NCBI GenBank assembly: GCA_958448635.1
Contig: CAUDEQ010000048.1
Coordinates: forward strand, 1-14,599
Length of the DNA: 14,599 nucleotides
Direction of reading: 5' to 3'
From: an uncultured Bacillota bacterium
Lineage (GTDB): Bacteria; Bacillota; Clostridia; Peptostreptococcales; Anaerovoracaceae
The notes below the pieces were generated by a model. It saw only the letters and a list, made by a program, of their open reading frames with translations, did no database searches and was not told the origin of the DNA. Both the position numbers and the translations under genes were made by a program. Every line of letters starts with the position of its first letter. Within the stretch, counting starts at the first letter, position 1. This document shows positions 1-6,830 of the stretch, piece after piece.

Positions 1-351
1 AATATATTCCTTGTCCGCACCAACTCCTTTCACCAGATATCCTTTTTTTAACCGTGCTTCTCTGATTTTGGATTTCATTAGTTCCTCGATCAACTCTTCT
101 CTTGTCATAGAAGAATAATCATCAGAAGTGCTCATGGGCTCTCCGGGAGTTATTAATTCTACAGTATTAACTGGAGCTTTATGTGCACGCCTTGAGCCAT
201 GTTCGATACCTTGAGACTTTTCATAAAGAATTCTGTAGCGTCGAGCGCTTTCTTCGCTTATTCCGAACATTATTCCGGCATTAAGATTAGACAGGCCTGA
301 TTCATGTATTTTCCGACCAACTTCCAGGCGTTCTTTCTTGTTGTACTTCAA
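1..351 (-). CDS. IS3-family transposase OrfA-like protein (3' end beyond window edge)
   Basis: Reading the minus strand from a TTG at 351 gives 117 open codons that reach the left edge without a stop, so the C-terminus is not seen. The start is supported by an AAGGAGG box at 358-364, six bases upstream. The N-terminal half (beginning MKYNKKERLEVGRK) has a helix-turn-helix character, with a segment around GIMFGISEESARRY. The visible C-terminal part has the pattern MTREELIEELMKSKIREARLKK, typical of the OrfA of IS3/IS150-type elements, in which OrfA supplies DNA binding and is joined to the DDE catalytic OrfB by frameshifting. OrfB would lie left of the window. A second in-frame TTG at 375 has no good ribosome binding site. 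An alternative is a free-standing HTH protein derived from such an element. The family call is fairly sure, the subgroup is not. Confidence 0.72.
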   Translation of the reverse strand, partial: MKYNKKERLEVGRKIHESGLSNLNAGIMFGISEESARRYRILYEKSQGIEHGSRRAHKAPVNTVELITPGEPMSTSDDYSSMTREELIEELMKSKIREARLKKGYLVKGVGADKEYI

Positions 352-364
352 TGGTAACCTCCTT

Positions 365-759
365 GTATGAAACAACTGTAGGATGCATACAGATTATCTG
401 TCTTTAATGTACAACATCCCACATTTTCGTGTCCAGTTTTAGTTTACCACTGCATTAGGGGGATGCCTAGACCCCAAGATTAGCCCCCGAACTTCACAGA
501 CCCCAAAAGATTTTGATTACCCCTTAATGGGCGGCTGCTGTTTTTGATGATAATGATAAGCTGTAAGGTTATTTTTTATATGAGTCTTATCGGAGCTACA
601 TATAATGGCGAGCTTTTTTAGTTATTTTTTTTTGGGGGGGCTGTATAGTGGGTTATTCTCTGGCACTGTCAAGATTGCAATGATTCCTTCGATTGAATTA
701 TGTATTTTTTCTCTGAGCTCACCGACGTTAGTAAACTCAGAGTGGATTCAGGAAACAAT
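365..759. other. Gene-free AT-rich flank between transposase gene and MATE gene
   Basis: No coding region is supported here. The part nearest the transposase is probably the upstream end of the insertion element, but I could not identify its terminal inverted repeat or a target duplication. GACCCCAA occurs twice (470-477 and 499-506), and there are further C-rich blocks between them. A run of nine T followed directly by seven G lies at 625-640. CTCTGAG (711-717) and CTCAGAG (736-742) form a 7-bp inverted repeat with no T-tract after it, so it is not a clear terminator. The region is visibly richer in A and T than the genes to its right, consistent with mobile-element debris. Confidence 0.5.
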
Positions 760-790
760 TTTTCATACATGAAAACCATGAAAATATATT
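760..790 (+). promoter_or_regulatory. Putative sigma70-type promoter of the MATE gene with an overlapping palindrome
   Basis: A TTCATA -35-like element (762-767) and a TATATT -10-like element (785-790) are separated by 17 bp. They match 4/6 and 5/6 consensus bases. A perfect inverted repeat, TTTTCAT-AC-ATGAAAA (760-775), covers the -35 element and could be an operator. Transcription would start near 797, which argues against the upstream ATG at 798 and in favour of the start at 876. No experimental support; the motif match is moderate. Confidence 0.4.
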
Positions 791-875
791 AGAGTCTATG
801 GCGTTGACTTTTGCAGAGGGTGCGGATATAATTCCTTCCGAATGGAGAATGAATTTACAATACGGAAGTGACAGC

Positions 876-2240
876 ATGAGAAGAGACTTGACAAGAGGGC
901 CGGTGATGAGGTCCATGATGATGTTCGCCATACCCATGATCTGCGGCAACCTGCTGCAGCAGTGCTACAACATCGCAGATACGCTGATCATAAGCAGGTA
1001 TCTGGGCCCTGATGCGTTGGCGGCGGTGGGCTCGGCATTCACACTTATGACATTCATAACATCTATTATGATGGGGCTCTGCATGGGAAGCGGGGCGCTG
1101 TTTTCCATATATTTCGGACGAAGAGATGAAAAGGCGCTGGCGGAATGTGCGTGGGCGTCATTTACGCTTATTGCAGCGATAACTGTGGTATTGAATATCG
1201 CGGCTTTTTTATGTCTGGATGGGATACAAGGTTTTCTTCATGTGCCGGAGGGCGATGTATGGGGCATGATGAGAGCTTATCTTGAGGTCATATTCTGCGG
1301 CATCGCCGGAACGTTTCTCTTCAACTATTTCGCATGCTATCTGCGTGCTGTAGGCAATTCGATAACGCCGCTGATATTCCTGGGCATTTCGGCAGCGCTC
1401 AATATTGCCCTTGATTTTGTATTCATAGCAGGACTTGGCAGAGGTGCGGCAGGTGCGGCGGAGGCAACGATAATCTCCCAGTATTTTTCGGGGCTGGGGC
1501 TGGGTGCCTTTGCCATGATGCGCCATGCATCGCTGCGTTGGCCGGGAAGAAGCCTTCGAATATGCTTGTCGCGCATCAGAGAGGTGGCGGGCTTCTCGGT
1601 GCTTACATGCATTCAGCAGTCGGTCATGAATCTGGGAATCCTCATGGTTCAGGGACTTGTAAACAGCTTTGGCCCTTCAGTCATGGCGGCATTTGCGGCA
1701 GGAGTGAAGATCGATGCCTTTGCATATCTGGCGCTTCAGGATTTCGGCAATGCTTTTTCCACGTTTATCGCACAGAATTGCGGCGCCGGAAAGCATGAGC
1801 GGATACGATCGGGGCTTCGCGGAGCAGCTGCAGCTGCAGTGGTCTTCGGTGCATGCGTTTCACTTATGGTGTGGCTCTTTGCACGCCGGCTGATGCTGCT
1901 GTTCGTGGAGCCTGCGGAAACTGAGATAATTGCAGAAGGCATCAGATACCTTCATATAGAAGGCTTCTTTTACAGCGGGATCGGCTGTCTGTTTTTGCTG
2001 TACGGTCTGTATCGCGGTCTGGGCAAGCCGGGCATGAGCGTGGTGCTTACGGTGATATCACTGGGAACGAGGGTGGCGCTGGCATACGTTCTGTCGTCCA
2101 TACCTGCTCTGGGTGTGACAGGTATATGGTGGTCGGTTCCCATCGGCTGGCTTCTGGCTGATATTGCGGGAGCAGTCTGCTACAGGAAAGTCTGTCTGAA
2201 AAAAAGAAGCCCCCATGCACATGATTGCAGTCGTGCATGA
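876..2240 (+). CDS. MATE-family multidrug efflux transporter
   Basis: The product of 454 residues is a polytopic membrane protein with about twelve hydrophobic segments in two similar halves, the usual size for MATE (multi-antimicrobial extrusion) transporters, which export cationic drugs or metabolites using Na+ or H+ gradients. The N-terminus MRRDLTRGPVMRSMMMFAIP, followed by a GNLLQQCYNIADTLIISRYLG-like stretch, is characteristic of the family. The reading frame is open from an ATG at 798, but the start at 876 is preferred: it has GGAAG seven bases upstream (864-868), and family members normally begin a few residues before the conserved DLT motif. ATG 849 has only a poorly spaced GGAG. The gene converges on the minus-strand GyrI-like gene, and that operon's terminator lies in its last codons. 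Substrate cannot be inferred. Confidence 0.9.
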   Translation: MRRDLTRGPVMRSMMMFAIPMICGNLLQQCYNIADTLIISRYLGPDALAAVGSAFTLMTFITSIMMGLCMGSGALFSIYFGRRDEKALAECAWASFTLIAAITVVLNIAAFLCLDGIQGFLHVPEGDVWGMMRAYLEVIFCGIAGTFLFNYFACYLRAVGNSITPLIFLGISAALNIALDFVFIAGLGRGAAGAAEATIISQYFSGLGLGAFAMMRHASLRWPGRSLRICLSRIREVAGFSVLTCIQQSVMNLGILMVQGLVNSFGPSVMAAFAAGVKIDAFAYLALQDFGNAFSTFIAQNCGAGKHERIRSGLRGAAAAAVVFGACVSLMVWLFARRLMLLFVEPAETEIIAEGIRYLHIEGFFYSGIGCLFLLYGLYRGLGKPGMSVVLTVISLGTRVALAYVLSSIPALGVTGIWWSVPIGWLLADIAGAVCYRKVCLKKRSPHAHDCSRA

Positions 2241-2248
2241 GAGCTGCT
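2199..2248 (-). terminator. Rho-independent terminator of the walJ-rlmH-GyrI-like gene group
   Basis: On the minus-strand RNA, bases 2248-2233 pair with 2220-2205. There are 13 continuous pairs (CATGCAC/GTGCATG plus outer pairs, two of them G.U), then one mismatch and two more pairs, closing a 12-nt loop and followed by seven T (2205-2199). The hairpin sits just past the stop of the GyrI-like gene and overlaps the 3' end of the convergent MATE gene. The plus-strand RNA loses the G.U pairs and has no T-tract, so the signal is directional. Confidence 0.65.
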
Positions 2249-2258
2249 TAAGCTGGTT

Positions 2259-2894
2259 TTAAATGCACTTTCTGATGGGATGTCTTACGACTGTCTTCAG
2301 CCTGTCCGGAGCGCATTTTCTTGGATCGCTGAGATATATCTCGTGGTGGAGCCGGCTTTCGTTGATGTCCACCTGGTATCCCGAGGAGACTGCGTAGCTT
2401 TCCATCGCCTCGATGGTTGCCGGCTCATCGTCATAGGAGCCAAGGTGCATGCAGTGAACGCACAGTCCCTCATGGTATGTGAAAAATTCCACCTTTGAAA
2501 AATCGCGCTTTTTCTTATTGGCAGCCTCCTGGAGCGCCCACTCAAAATCGTCCTCGGTGACAAAATCAGGAAGTCTTATCATGGATATGAAATGCATATC
2601 GTCCTTCCTGCTGTAATCCAGGCCGACGGTATCCTCCTGCCACCATAGACCCTCCAGGGGAGGAACCACGTATTCAAAGAAGCCTTCGATCTTATGTGAA
2701 GTCTTATGGCTCATCTTTAAAGTATAGGCAACTCCGTAAAGCAGCTCGATGGACTGCTTGTACTGGCTGTCCTCCTGATTGGGATTACCTGTGCCTCTCA
2801 CTGCGATATAGTTCATCCTGGGGATTTCCACTATCATCGGCTTCGCCTTGGGCATATAGAATTCCTTGTACTCCTTTTTGAAATCAAAAGCCAT
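2259..2894 (-). CDS. GyrI-like small-molecule-binding domain protein
   Basis: This 211-residue soluble protein begins MAFDFKKEYKEFYMPKAKPM and contains the segments GVAYTLKMS, EGLWWQ and, near the C-terminus, HLGSYDDEPATIEAM. These are the landmarks of stand-alone GyrI-like (SOUL/GyrI superfamily) proteins. Relatives of this fold bind amphipathic or cationic small molecules, and some are hydrolases or effector-binding domains of regulators, but the ligand here is unknown. There is no DNA-binding domain. ATG at 2894 has a GGGAGG box upstream. It is the last gene of a minus-strand group, 87 nt after rlmH, followed by a good terminator. Its position facing a MATE efflux gene could hint at xenobiotic handling, but they are on opposite strands and this is only speculation. 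Confidence 0.82.
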   Translation of the reverse strand: MAFDFKKEYKEFYMPKAKPMIVEIPRMNYIAVRGTGNPNQEDSQYKQSIELLYGVAYTLKMSHKTSHKIEGFFEYVVPPLEGLWWQEDTVGLDYSRKDDMHFISMIRLPDFVTEDDFEWALQEAANKKKRDFSKVEFFTYHEGLCVHCMHLGSYDDEPATIEAMESYAVSSGYQVDINESRLHHEIYLSDPRKCAPDRLKTVVRHPIRKCI

Positions 2895-2981
2895 TACCGC
2901 GCCTCCCTTCTGCGGCTCATGGGAAATAACATATGCGTATGATATCCGTACAGCTCTGATGCAAAGCAGTCAGCGTCGCGC

Positions 2982-3461
2982 TCATTTATGGTACGGCTCA
3001 TGCTTTATGATTCTGAAGCTCCTGTAGATTTGCTCCAGCAGGATCACTCTCATCATCTGATGGGGGAAGGTCATGGCGGAGAAGGAAAGCTTGAAATCGG
3101 CGCGTCTGCTCACTTCCGGGGAAAGACCCAGGGAGCCTCCGATGACGAAGACTATGCTGCTCCTTCCCTCTATGCCAAGGGCTTCGATTTTGGAAGCCAG
3201 CTGCTCGGAGGACATGGCTTTTCCCTTGATTTCAAGGGTGATAACGTAGTCCGAGGGCCTGATCCGGCTCAGGATATCTTCTCCCTCGGCAATCTTCACC
3301 GCTTCCTCGTCGGCAGCGGAGGGATTGGCTCTCAGAGGGCTCTCTCTAAGCTCGATGATGTTCAGGGCACAATAGCTGCCCAGTCGTTTTGAATATTCAC
3401 TGACGGCATCTGTCCAGTACCTTTCCTTGAGCTTGCCTATAGCTATGACGGTTATGTTCAT
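2982..3461 (-). CDS. rlmH: 23S rRNA (pseudouridine1915-N3)-methyltransferase RlmH
   Basis: The 159-residue product has the normal RlmH length and is recognisable end to end. It starts MNITVIAIGKLKERYW, has the SAM-binding knot segment FVIGGSLGLSPEV (around residues 103-115), and ends with the signature MTFPHQMMRVILLEQIYRSF and EPYHK. RlmH is a SPOUT (trefoil-knot) methyltransferase that adds a methyl group to N3 of pseudouridine 1915 in helix 69 of 23S rRNA, acting on assembled 70S ribosomes in the cytoplasm. ATG at 3461 has a GGAAAGGA box upstream. It lies 42 nt downstream of walJ on the same strand. A walJ-rlmH neighbourhood is widespread in Firmicutes, where it lies at the end of the walRK locus, and this supports both calls. 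No truncation or unusual residue seen. Confidence 0.97.
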   Translation of the reverse strand: MNITVIAIGKLKERYWTDAVSEYSKRLGSYCALNIIELRESPLRANPSAADEEAVKIAEGEDILSRIRPSDYVITLEIKGKAMSSEQLASKIEALGIEGRSSIVFVIGGSLGLSPEVSRRADFKLSFSAMTFPHQMMRVILLEQIYRSFRIIKHEPYHK

Positions 3462-3503
3462 CGGATATTCCTTTCCATCTTCTGTGCCGGTGCGATGCAG
3501 GCA

Positions 3504-4298
3504 TCAGACCTCGTAGAGGCAGCTGCAGCAGTCTCTATGGACAACCTCCACCTTCAGATCGCTTCCTATAAATATATCCTTTTCCATCAGCGTGTTCTTC
3601 ACAGCCAGCAGAGCCACTGAAGGATCGTTGTTCTCGCGGCTCAGATGTCCCAGAAGTATGCGCCTCTTTTTCGGCTTGGCCTCCACTATGCTGCAGAGGC
3701 ATTCTCCCGCAGAAACATTGCTGAGATGACCGTTCTTGCCCAGGATCCTGCGCTTGAGCTGATATGGGTATGAGCCCATCAGCAGGATCTCCTCCTCATG
3801 GTTTGCCTCCAGCAGCAGCAGATCCGCATCCGTTATTTCGTCAAAGATCTCCTCGGTTATGTGTCCCACGTCAGTGGCTATGCTTATCTGCCTGTCGTTG
3901 ATGTAAATGCTGAAGCCCACAGGCTCCGAGGCGTCGTGGGGTATGGAAAAAGGCCTGATGAGGAAATCATCTATGTAAAAATCCTCGCCCGTATGGAAAA
4001 TGGCGCGCTTTTCCTCTGCCACGGGGCGCTCGATGGCCTCCCAGGTGCCGGCATTGGCATATACTACGGCGTTGGGAAGCTTTTTCGTCAATATCGGAAG
4101 GCTCCTGACATGGTCTATATGCTCGTGAGTCACAAGTATGCCGCAGACGTCTTCCTTTTCTACGCCTGCGTTGTCAAGACCCTGAAAAATCTTCTTTCCG
4201 GATATTCCGGCATCTATCAGCAATGCTTTATCGTCTGTCTTTATAAGATAACAGTTCCCGCTGCTTCCGCTGGCCAGGGAACAGAATTTAAGTTTCAT
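3504..4298 (-). CDS. walJ: MBL-fold metallo-hydrolase, WalJ/YycJ type
   Basis: The 264-residue product starts MKLKFCSLASGSSGNCYLI, the hallmark of YycJ/WalJ proteins. It carries the metallo-beta-lactamase metal motif HEHIDH at residues 58-63, then ATDVGH, LLLEANHEEE and LLGHLSRENN in the expected order. These are zinc-dependent hydrolases, and YycJ-like proteins have been proposed to act in DNA repair or in coordinating cell division with replication. The reading frame is open further upstream to 4361, but the ATG at 4298 has a clear AAAGGAGA box and gives the family's conserved N-terminus. The rest of the wal operon (walRKHI) is absent here. Probably the first gene of a transcript with rlmH and the GyrI-like gene, driven by the promoter at 4324-4352. 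Confidence 0.93.
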   Translation of the reverse strand: MKLKFCSLASGSSGNCYLIKTDDKALLIDAGISGKKIFQGLDNAGVEKEDVCGILVTHEHIDHVRSLPILTKKLPNAVVYANAGTWEAIERPVAEEKRAIFHTGEDFYIDDFLIRPFSIPHDASEPVGFSIYINDRQISIATDVGHITEEIFDEITDADLLLLEANHEEEILLMGSYPYQLKRRILGKNGHLSNVSAGECLCSIVEAKPKKRRILLGHLSRENNDPSVALLAVKNTLMEKDIFIGSDLKVEVVHRDCCSCLYEV

Positions 4299-4323
4299 AA
4301 AATACGTCTCCTTTGCTATAACA

Positions 4324-4352
4324 AAGATACTCCAATTACCGCCGAAAGTCAA
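4324..4352 (-). promoter_or_regulatory. Sigma70-type promoter for walJ-rlmH-GyrI-like genes
   Basis: On the minus strand, TTGACT (4352-4347, 5/6 consensus) is followed by a 17-bp spacer and TATCTT (4329-4324, 4/6). Transcription would start near 4317, leaving a short leader carrying the AAAGGAGA box before the walJ start at 4298. Spacing and position make this credible. Confidence 0.6.
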
Positions 4353-4431
4353 CGTGGACATGGGGCGAGGGATATGGTAAATTTAATGTGGAAATAATGA
4401 AAAGAGGGAGAGAGGGAAAGCAGGACCAACG

Positions 4432-4986
4432 ATGAAAAACGACAAAATACTCAGGATATATACCGACGGCGGCTGTTCCGGAAATCAGAGCGACGAAAAT
4501 CTGGGCGGCTGGGGAGCAATACTGGAATTCGGAGAAGCCGTGAAGGAGCTCTACGGAAGTGAGGCCAATACCACCAATAACAGGATGGAAATGACGGCGC
4601 TTTTGGAGGCATTCAGGGCCATCAAAAAAGAAGGGCAGATCATTCACGTGTTTTCGGACAGCAGCTACCTCATGGACTGCTTCAGAAAAAAATGGTATGT
4701 GAACTGGCAGAAAAACGGCTGGCAGACCTCGGCGAAAAAGCCTGTCGAAAACAAGGAGCTGTGGCAGCAGCTGCTGTCATATATCGACAGGCATGAGATA
4801 AGCTTTTTCCGCGTCAAGGGACATGTCAATCTCAACAGCAAATCCACTGATTTTGACAAGCTGTATCAGAAGTTCGTCCAATGGAACGGCGCCGGCTTTT
4901 CATATGATGACTTCATGTATGTGACGGAAAGGAACAACAGAGCTGATGAACTGGCAAATATGGGAATAGATGAGCTGAGAAAGTGA
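4432..4986 (+). CDS. rnhA: Ribonuclease HI, long form
   Basis: The 184-residue protein has the RNase H fold motifs in order: YTDGG (catalytic D12), NNRMEM (E53), FSDSSY (D76), YVNWQKNGWQ, VKGH, and NNRADELAN (D172). RNase HI cleaves the RNA strand of RNA-DNA hybrids, removing R-loops and primers. It is about 30 residues longer than the roughly 155-residue E. coli enzyme. The extra residues lie between VKGH and the last catalytic Asp, a region rich in Phe and Tyr (KLYQKFVQWNGAGFSYDDF). All four catalytic acidic residues are present, so it is probably active. The ATG at 4432 has a modest AGGA seven bases upstream, in a purine-rich tract. The gene is divergent from walJ and is closed by the terminator at 5041-5085. 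Confidence 0.95.
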   Translation: MKNDKILRIYTDGGCSGNQSDENLGGWGAILEFGEAVKELYGSEANTTNNRMEMTALLEAFRAIKKEGQIIHVFSDSSYLMDCFRKKWYVNWQKNGWQTSAKKPVENKELWQQLLSYIDRHEISFFRVKGHVNLNSKSTDFDKLYQKFVQWNGAGFSYDDFMYVTERNNRADELANMGIDELRK

Positions 4987-5040
4987 TATCGTACATGTAA
5001 AATGAAATAATTTCCGTCAAGACGGACATAGAATAAAACA

Positions 5041-5085
5041 CTCCGTTCTGCGCAACATATATCTATCGCAGAACGGAGGTTTTTT
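5041..5085 (+). terminator. Strong rho-independent terminator after the RNase HI gene
   Basis: CTCCGTTCTGCG (5041-5052) and CGCAGAACGGAG (5067-5078) form a perfect 12-bp stem with a 14-nt loop, followed by six T (5080-5085). It would end the rnhA transcript. Its 3' arm contains the GGAGG that serves the next gene, so it may also act as an attenuator. A smaller hairpin, TCCGTC-AA-GACGGA (5013-5026), lies just before it. Confidence 0.88.
5075..5079 (+). promoter_or_regulatory. Ribosome binding site buried in the terminator stem
   Basis: GGAGG at 5075-5079 is the only good Shine-Dalgarno sequence for the metallophosphatase gene, 7 nt before the TTG at 5087 (4 nt before the TTG at 5084). Its first four bases are paired in the 3' arm of the terminator hairpin. 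A transcript that reads through would therefore have its ribosome binding site sequestered unless the stem is opened. Confidence 0.6.
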
Positions 5086-5086
5086 G

Positions 5087-6415
5087 TTGGAGAAAAAGAG
5101 AGAAAAGGACAGAGGGATAAGAGGATATATAAGGAAGCTGGCATGCATATTGACCGGCGCTGTTGCCATATGCTGTGTGGCATTGTTTTTGGCGGCCATA
5201 ATAGCGGGGCCTGCCCGCAACGAGCCGGAGGAGGCTTCCTACGGTGAGGCTGCTGCGGACGTTGTGGCAAAGCCGTCAGACAGACGGCAGGTCATCGTAT
5301 CCATGGGAGAAAAATACGGCGAGGCTTTCATAAGCTGGAAGGGCAACGAAAAAGGCCCCGACTATATCAGATATTCGAAGGACAGATACAGCCTGCCGGT
5401 GACGGAGCCTGTCAGAGGGCAGCGATGCAGAGTGTTGAGTGACGATGTATACCGGTACAAGGTCAGGCTCACGGGGCTTGAGCCGGGAAAAAATTATTAC
5501 TACGAAATAGGGGACGGCACTGTTTATGACGATCCTCGTTTTTTCAGTACGCCGGATAATGACGGGGAGGATGTCTTCGCATATCTGGGAGATCCACAGT
5601 TCGACAGAAGCACAGATGACTACGAGGACTGGGGAGATCTTGTATGGGGCATGTACGATAGAGCGCCGGATACGGAATTCGTTGTGACGGGAGGAGACAT
5701 GGTCAACCTGCCGACGAGGGAGGATCACTGGAACGGCTTTCTGGACAACTGCAGACTATTCTCCATGATACCTATGGCGACGATTCCGGGAAATCATGAA
5801 GGCGTCACCTCCAACAATACATACAGGGCGCTTTTTCATCATGTGGACAACGGGCCTGCCGATGAGGCCTTTTACTGGTTTGAAAGCGAGACCTGCAGAT
5901 TCGTAATGATGGACAGCTCCTTTCTGACAAAGGCCCGCAGGGCAGCCATGGGTCAGGCTCTGTGGAGCGTCAGGGAGCAGGAGGTGAAAAAGTGGCTGAG
6001 AAAAACTCTCAGAGAAAGCCGCAAGCCATGGAATATCGTAGTCGTGCACCATCCCGTGTACGGGCTTCACGATTTTTTCACCGTATCGCCGGAAATAAGG
6101 GAAAGCTGGCTGCCGATCATGAAGGAGGGTGTGGATCTGGTGCTATGCGGCCACCAGCACGTATATATGAGGACGCAGCGGATGGACGGGATTACGTATA
6201 TAATGGGAGTTTCAGGATCCAAACGCAGCAATTACTACAAGGGCTTCAACGAGCCCATGTACAGCAGATCGATATATGCCTCCGGCTCCAACTATCAGAT
6301 ATTTCGTGCGACACCTGAGCGGCTGGAGATAAAATCATATAATGAAAAAGGCGACATCATAGATGCCGCCCATATTGATAAAAATATCAGACTTCCATAT
6401 TTTCAAACTTTTTAG
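5087..6415 (+). CDS. Membrane-anchored purple-acid-phosphatase-like metallophosphatase
   Basis: The 442-residue product has a basic N-terminus, one hydrophobic segment at about residues 18-41 (signal anchor), and then a beta-rich FN3-like domain of the purple acid phosphatase N-terminal type (around 60-155). A calcineurin-like metallophosphatase domain follows, with GDPQ (D169), GGD (D204), GNHE (N236, H237), VVHHP (H321, H322) and GHQH (H356, H358). These supply the residues for a two-metal centre that hydrolyses phosphate esters, so the active domain should lie outside the cell membrane. Start choice is between TTG codons 5084 and 5087; spacing to GGAGG favours 5087. No in-frame ATG lies near. 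The gene ends in a 29-bp tail-to-tail overlap with the ArsR-type gene, whose terminator lies in its last codons. Natural substrate unknown. Confidence 0.9.
   Translation: MEKKREKDRGIRGYIRKLACILTGAVAICCVALFLAAIIAGPARNEPEEASYGEAAADVVAKPSDRRQVIVSMGEKYGEAFISWKGNEKGPDYIRYSKDRYSLPVTEPVRGQRCRVLSDDVYRYKVRLTGLEPGKNYYYEIGDGTVYDDPRFFSTPDNDGEDVFAYLGDPQFDRSTDDYEDWGDLVWGMYDRAPDTEFVVTGGDMVNLPTREDHWNGFLDNCRLFSMIPMATIPGNHEGVTSNNTYRALFHHVDNGPADEAFYWFESETCRFVMMDSSFLTKARRAAMGQALWSVREQEVKKWLRKTLRESRKPWNIVVVHHPVYGLHDFFTVSPEIRESWLPIMKEGVDLVLCGHQHVYMRTQRMDGITYIMGVSGSKRSNYYKGFNEPMYSRSIYASGSNYQIFRATPERLEIKSYNEKGDIIDAAHIDKNIRLPYFQTF
6345..6370 (-). terminator. Rho-independent terminator of the ArsR-type gene
   Basis: On the minus-strand RNA, GGCGGCATC (6370-6362) pairs with GATGTCGCC (6358-6350), a 9-bp stem with one G.U pair and a 3-nt loop, followed by five T (6349-6345). 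It begins about 16 nt after the repressor stop codon and lies inside the coding end of the metallophosphatase gene. On the plus strand the G.U becomes an A-C mismatch and no T-tract follows, so it is directional. Confidence 0.75.
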
Positions 6416-6716
6416 TGGCCACAAGATAATCGTTCAGCGTGCCGAGATGAACATAATAGTAGGAATACCTGTCCTCCTTGCGTATATCGATGAGTCCGGC
6501 CTCCTTCAGCTTCTTTACATGCTGGGAAATGGTGGCCTGAGCGTAGTCGAAGTGCTCCACAAGATCCTTGTTGCAGATACGCTCTCTCGTCTTGTTCTTT
6601 GCCATTATATATCGGAAGATTTTGATCCTTGCCGGATGTGCCAGGGCGTCGGATATACGTGCGATGAGGATGATATCCTTTTCCTGCATTTCATCCAGCT
6701 CTTTTCTAAGTCTCAT
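6387..6716 (-). CDS. ArsR/SmtB-family winged-helix transcriptional regulator
   Basis: The 109-residue product has an ArsR-type winged helix: RISDALAHPARIKIFRYIM, then NKDLVEHFDYAQATISQHVKKLKEAGLI (recognition helix around ATISQHVKKL), then the wing KEDRYSYYYVH. These dimeric regulators usually repress their own promoter and release it on binding a metal or other signal. The classic metal-binding cysteine motif before the recognition helix is absent (only one Cys, in ERICNKD), so the signal is not obviously arsenic or cadmium. An upstream GTG at 6743 keeps the frame open, but the ATG at 6716 has AAGGAG about 10 nt before it and is preferred. No linked target operon on the same strand is visible. 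Its promoter points away from the sigma54 activator gene. Confidence 0.9.
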   Translation of the reverse strand: MRLRKELDEMQEKDIILIARISDALAHPARIKIFRYIMAKNKTRERICNKDLVEHFDYAQATISQHVKKLKEAGLIDIRKEDRYSYYYVHLGTLNDYLVATKKFENMEV

Positions 6717-6769
6717 AGATAACTGCTCCTTCTGAAGTTTCACACTGCGCTTTGCATTGTGCTTTATTA

Positions 6770-6798
6770 AGTATACGTTCAGGCGAAAAATATGTCAA
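6770..6798 (-). promoter_or_regulatory. Near-consensus sigma70 promoter of the ArsR-type gene
   Basis: On the minus strand, TTGACA (6798-6793, 6/6) is followed by exactly 17 bp and TATACT (6775-6770, 5/6). Transcription would start near 6763, about 47 nt before the ATG. I saw no clear long palindrome for the repressor; the hexamer GTATAC overlapping the -10 element is the only self-complementary piece. Confidence 0.8.
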
Positions 6799-6830
6799 CG
6801 ATTGTCGGAAGAAGAAAAGGCTTTTATACC

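Noticed and set aside
661..678. TGGCAC followed by TTGC, resembling a second sigma54 promoter upstream of the MATE gene
   Set aside because: The gap between the two blocks is 8 bp rather than the required 5 bp, so GG and GC are out of phase, and no enhancer motif lies near it.
711..742. CTCTGAG/CTCAGAG inverted repeat as a terminator
   Set aside because: The T-run lies before the stem on the plus strand and there is none after it on either strand.
2430..2480. CVHCMH in the GyrI-like protein as a possible heme-binding motif
   Set aside because: The cytochrome c motif needs His directly after the second Cys (CxxCH); here a Met intervenes, and the protein has no signal peptide. The surrounding HLGSYDDEP is a normal GyrI-like segment.
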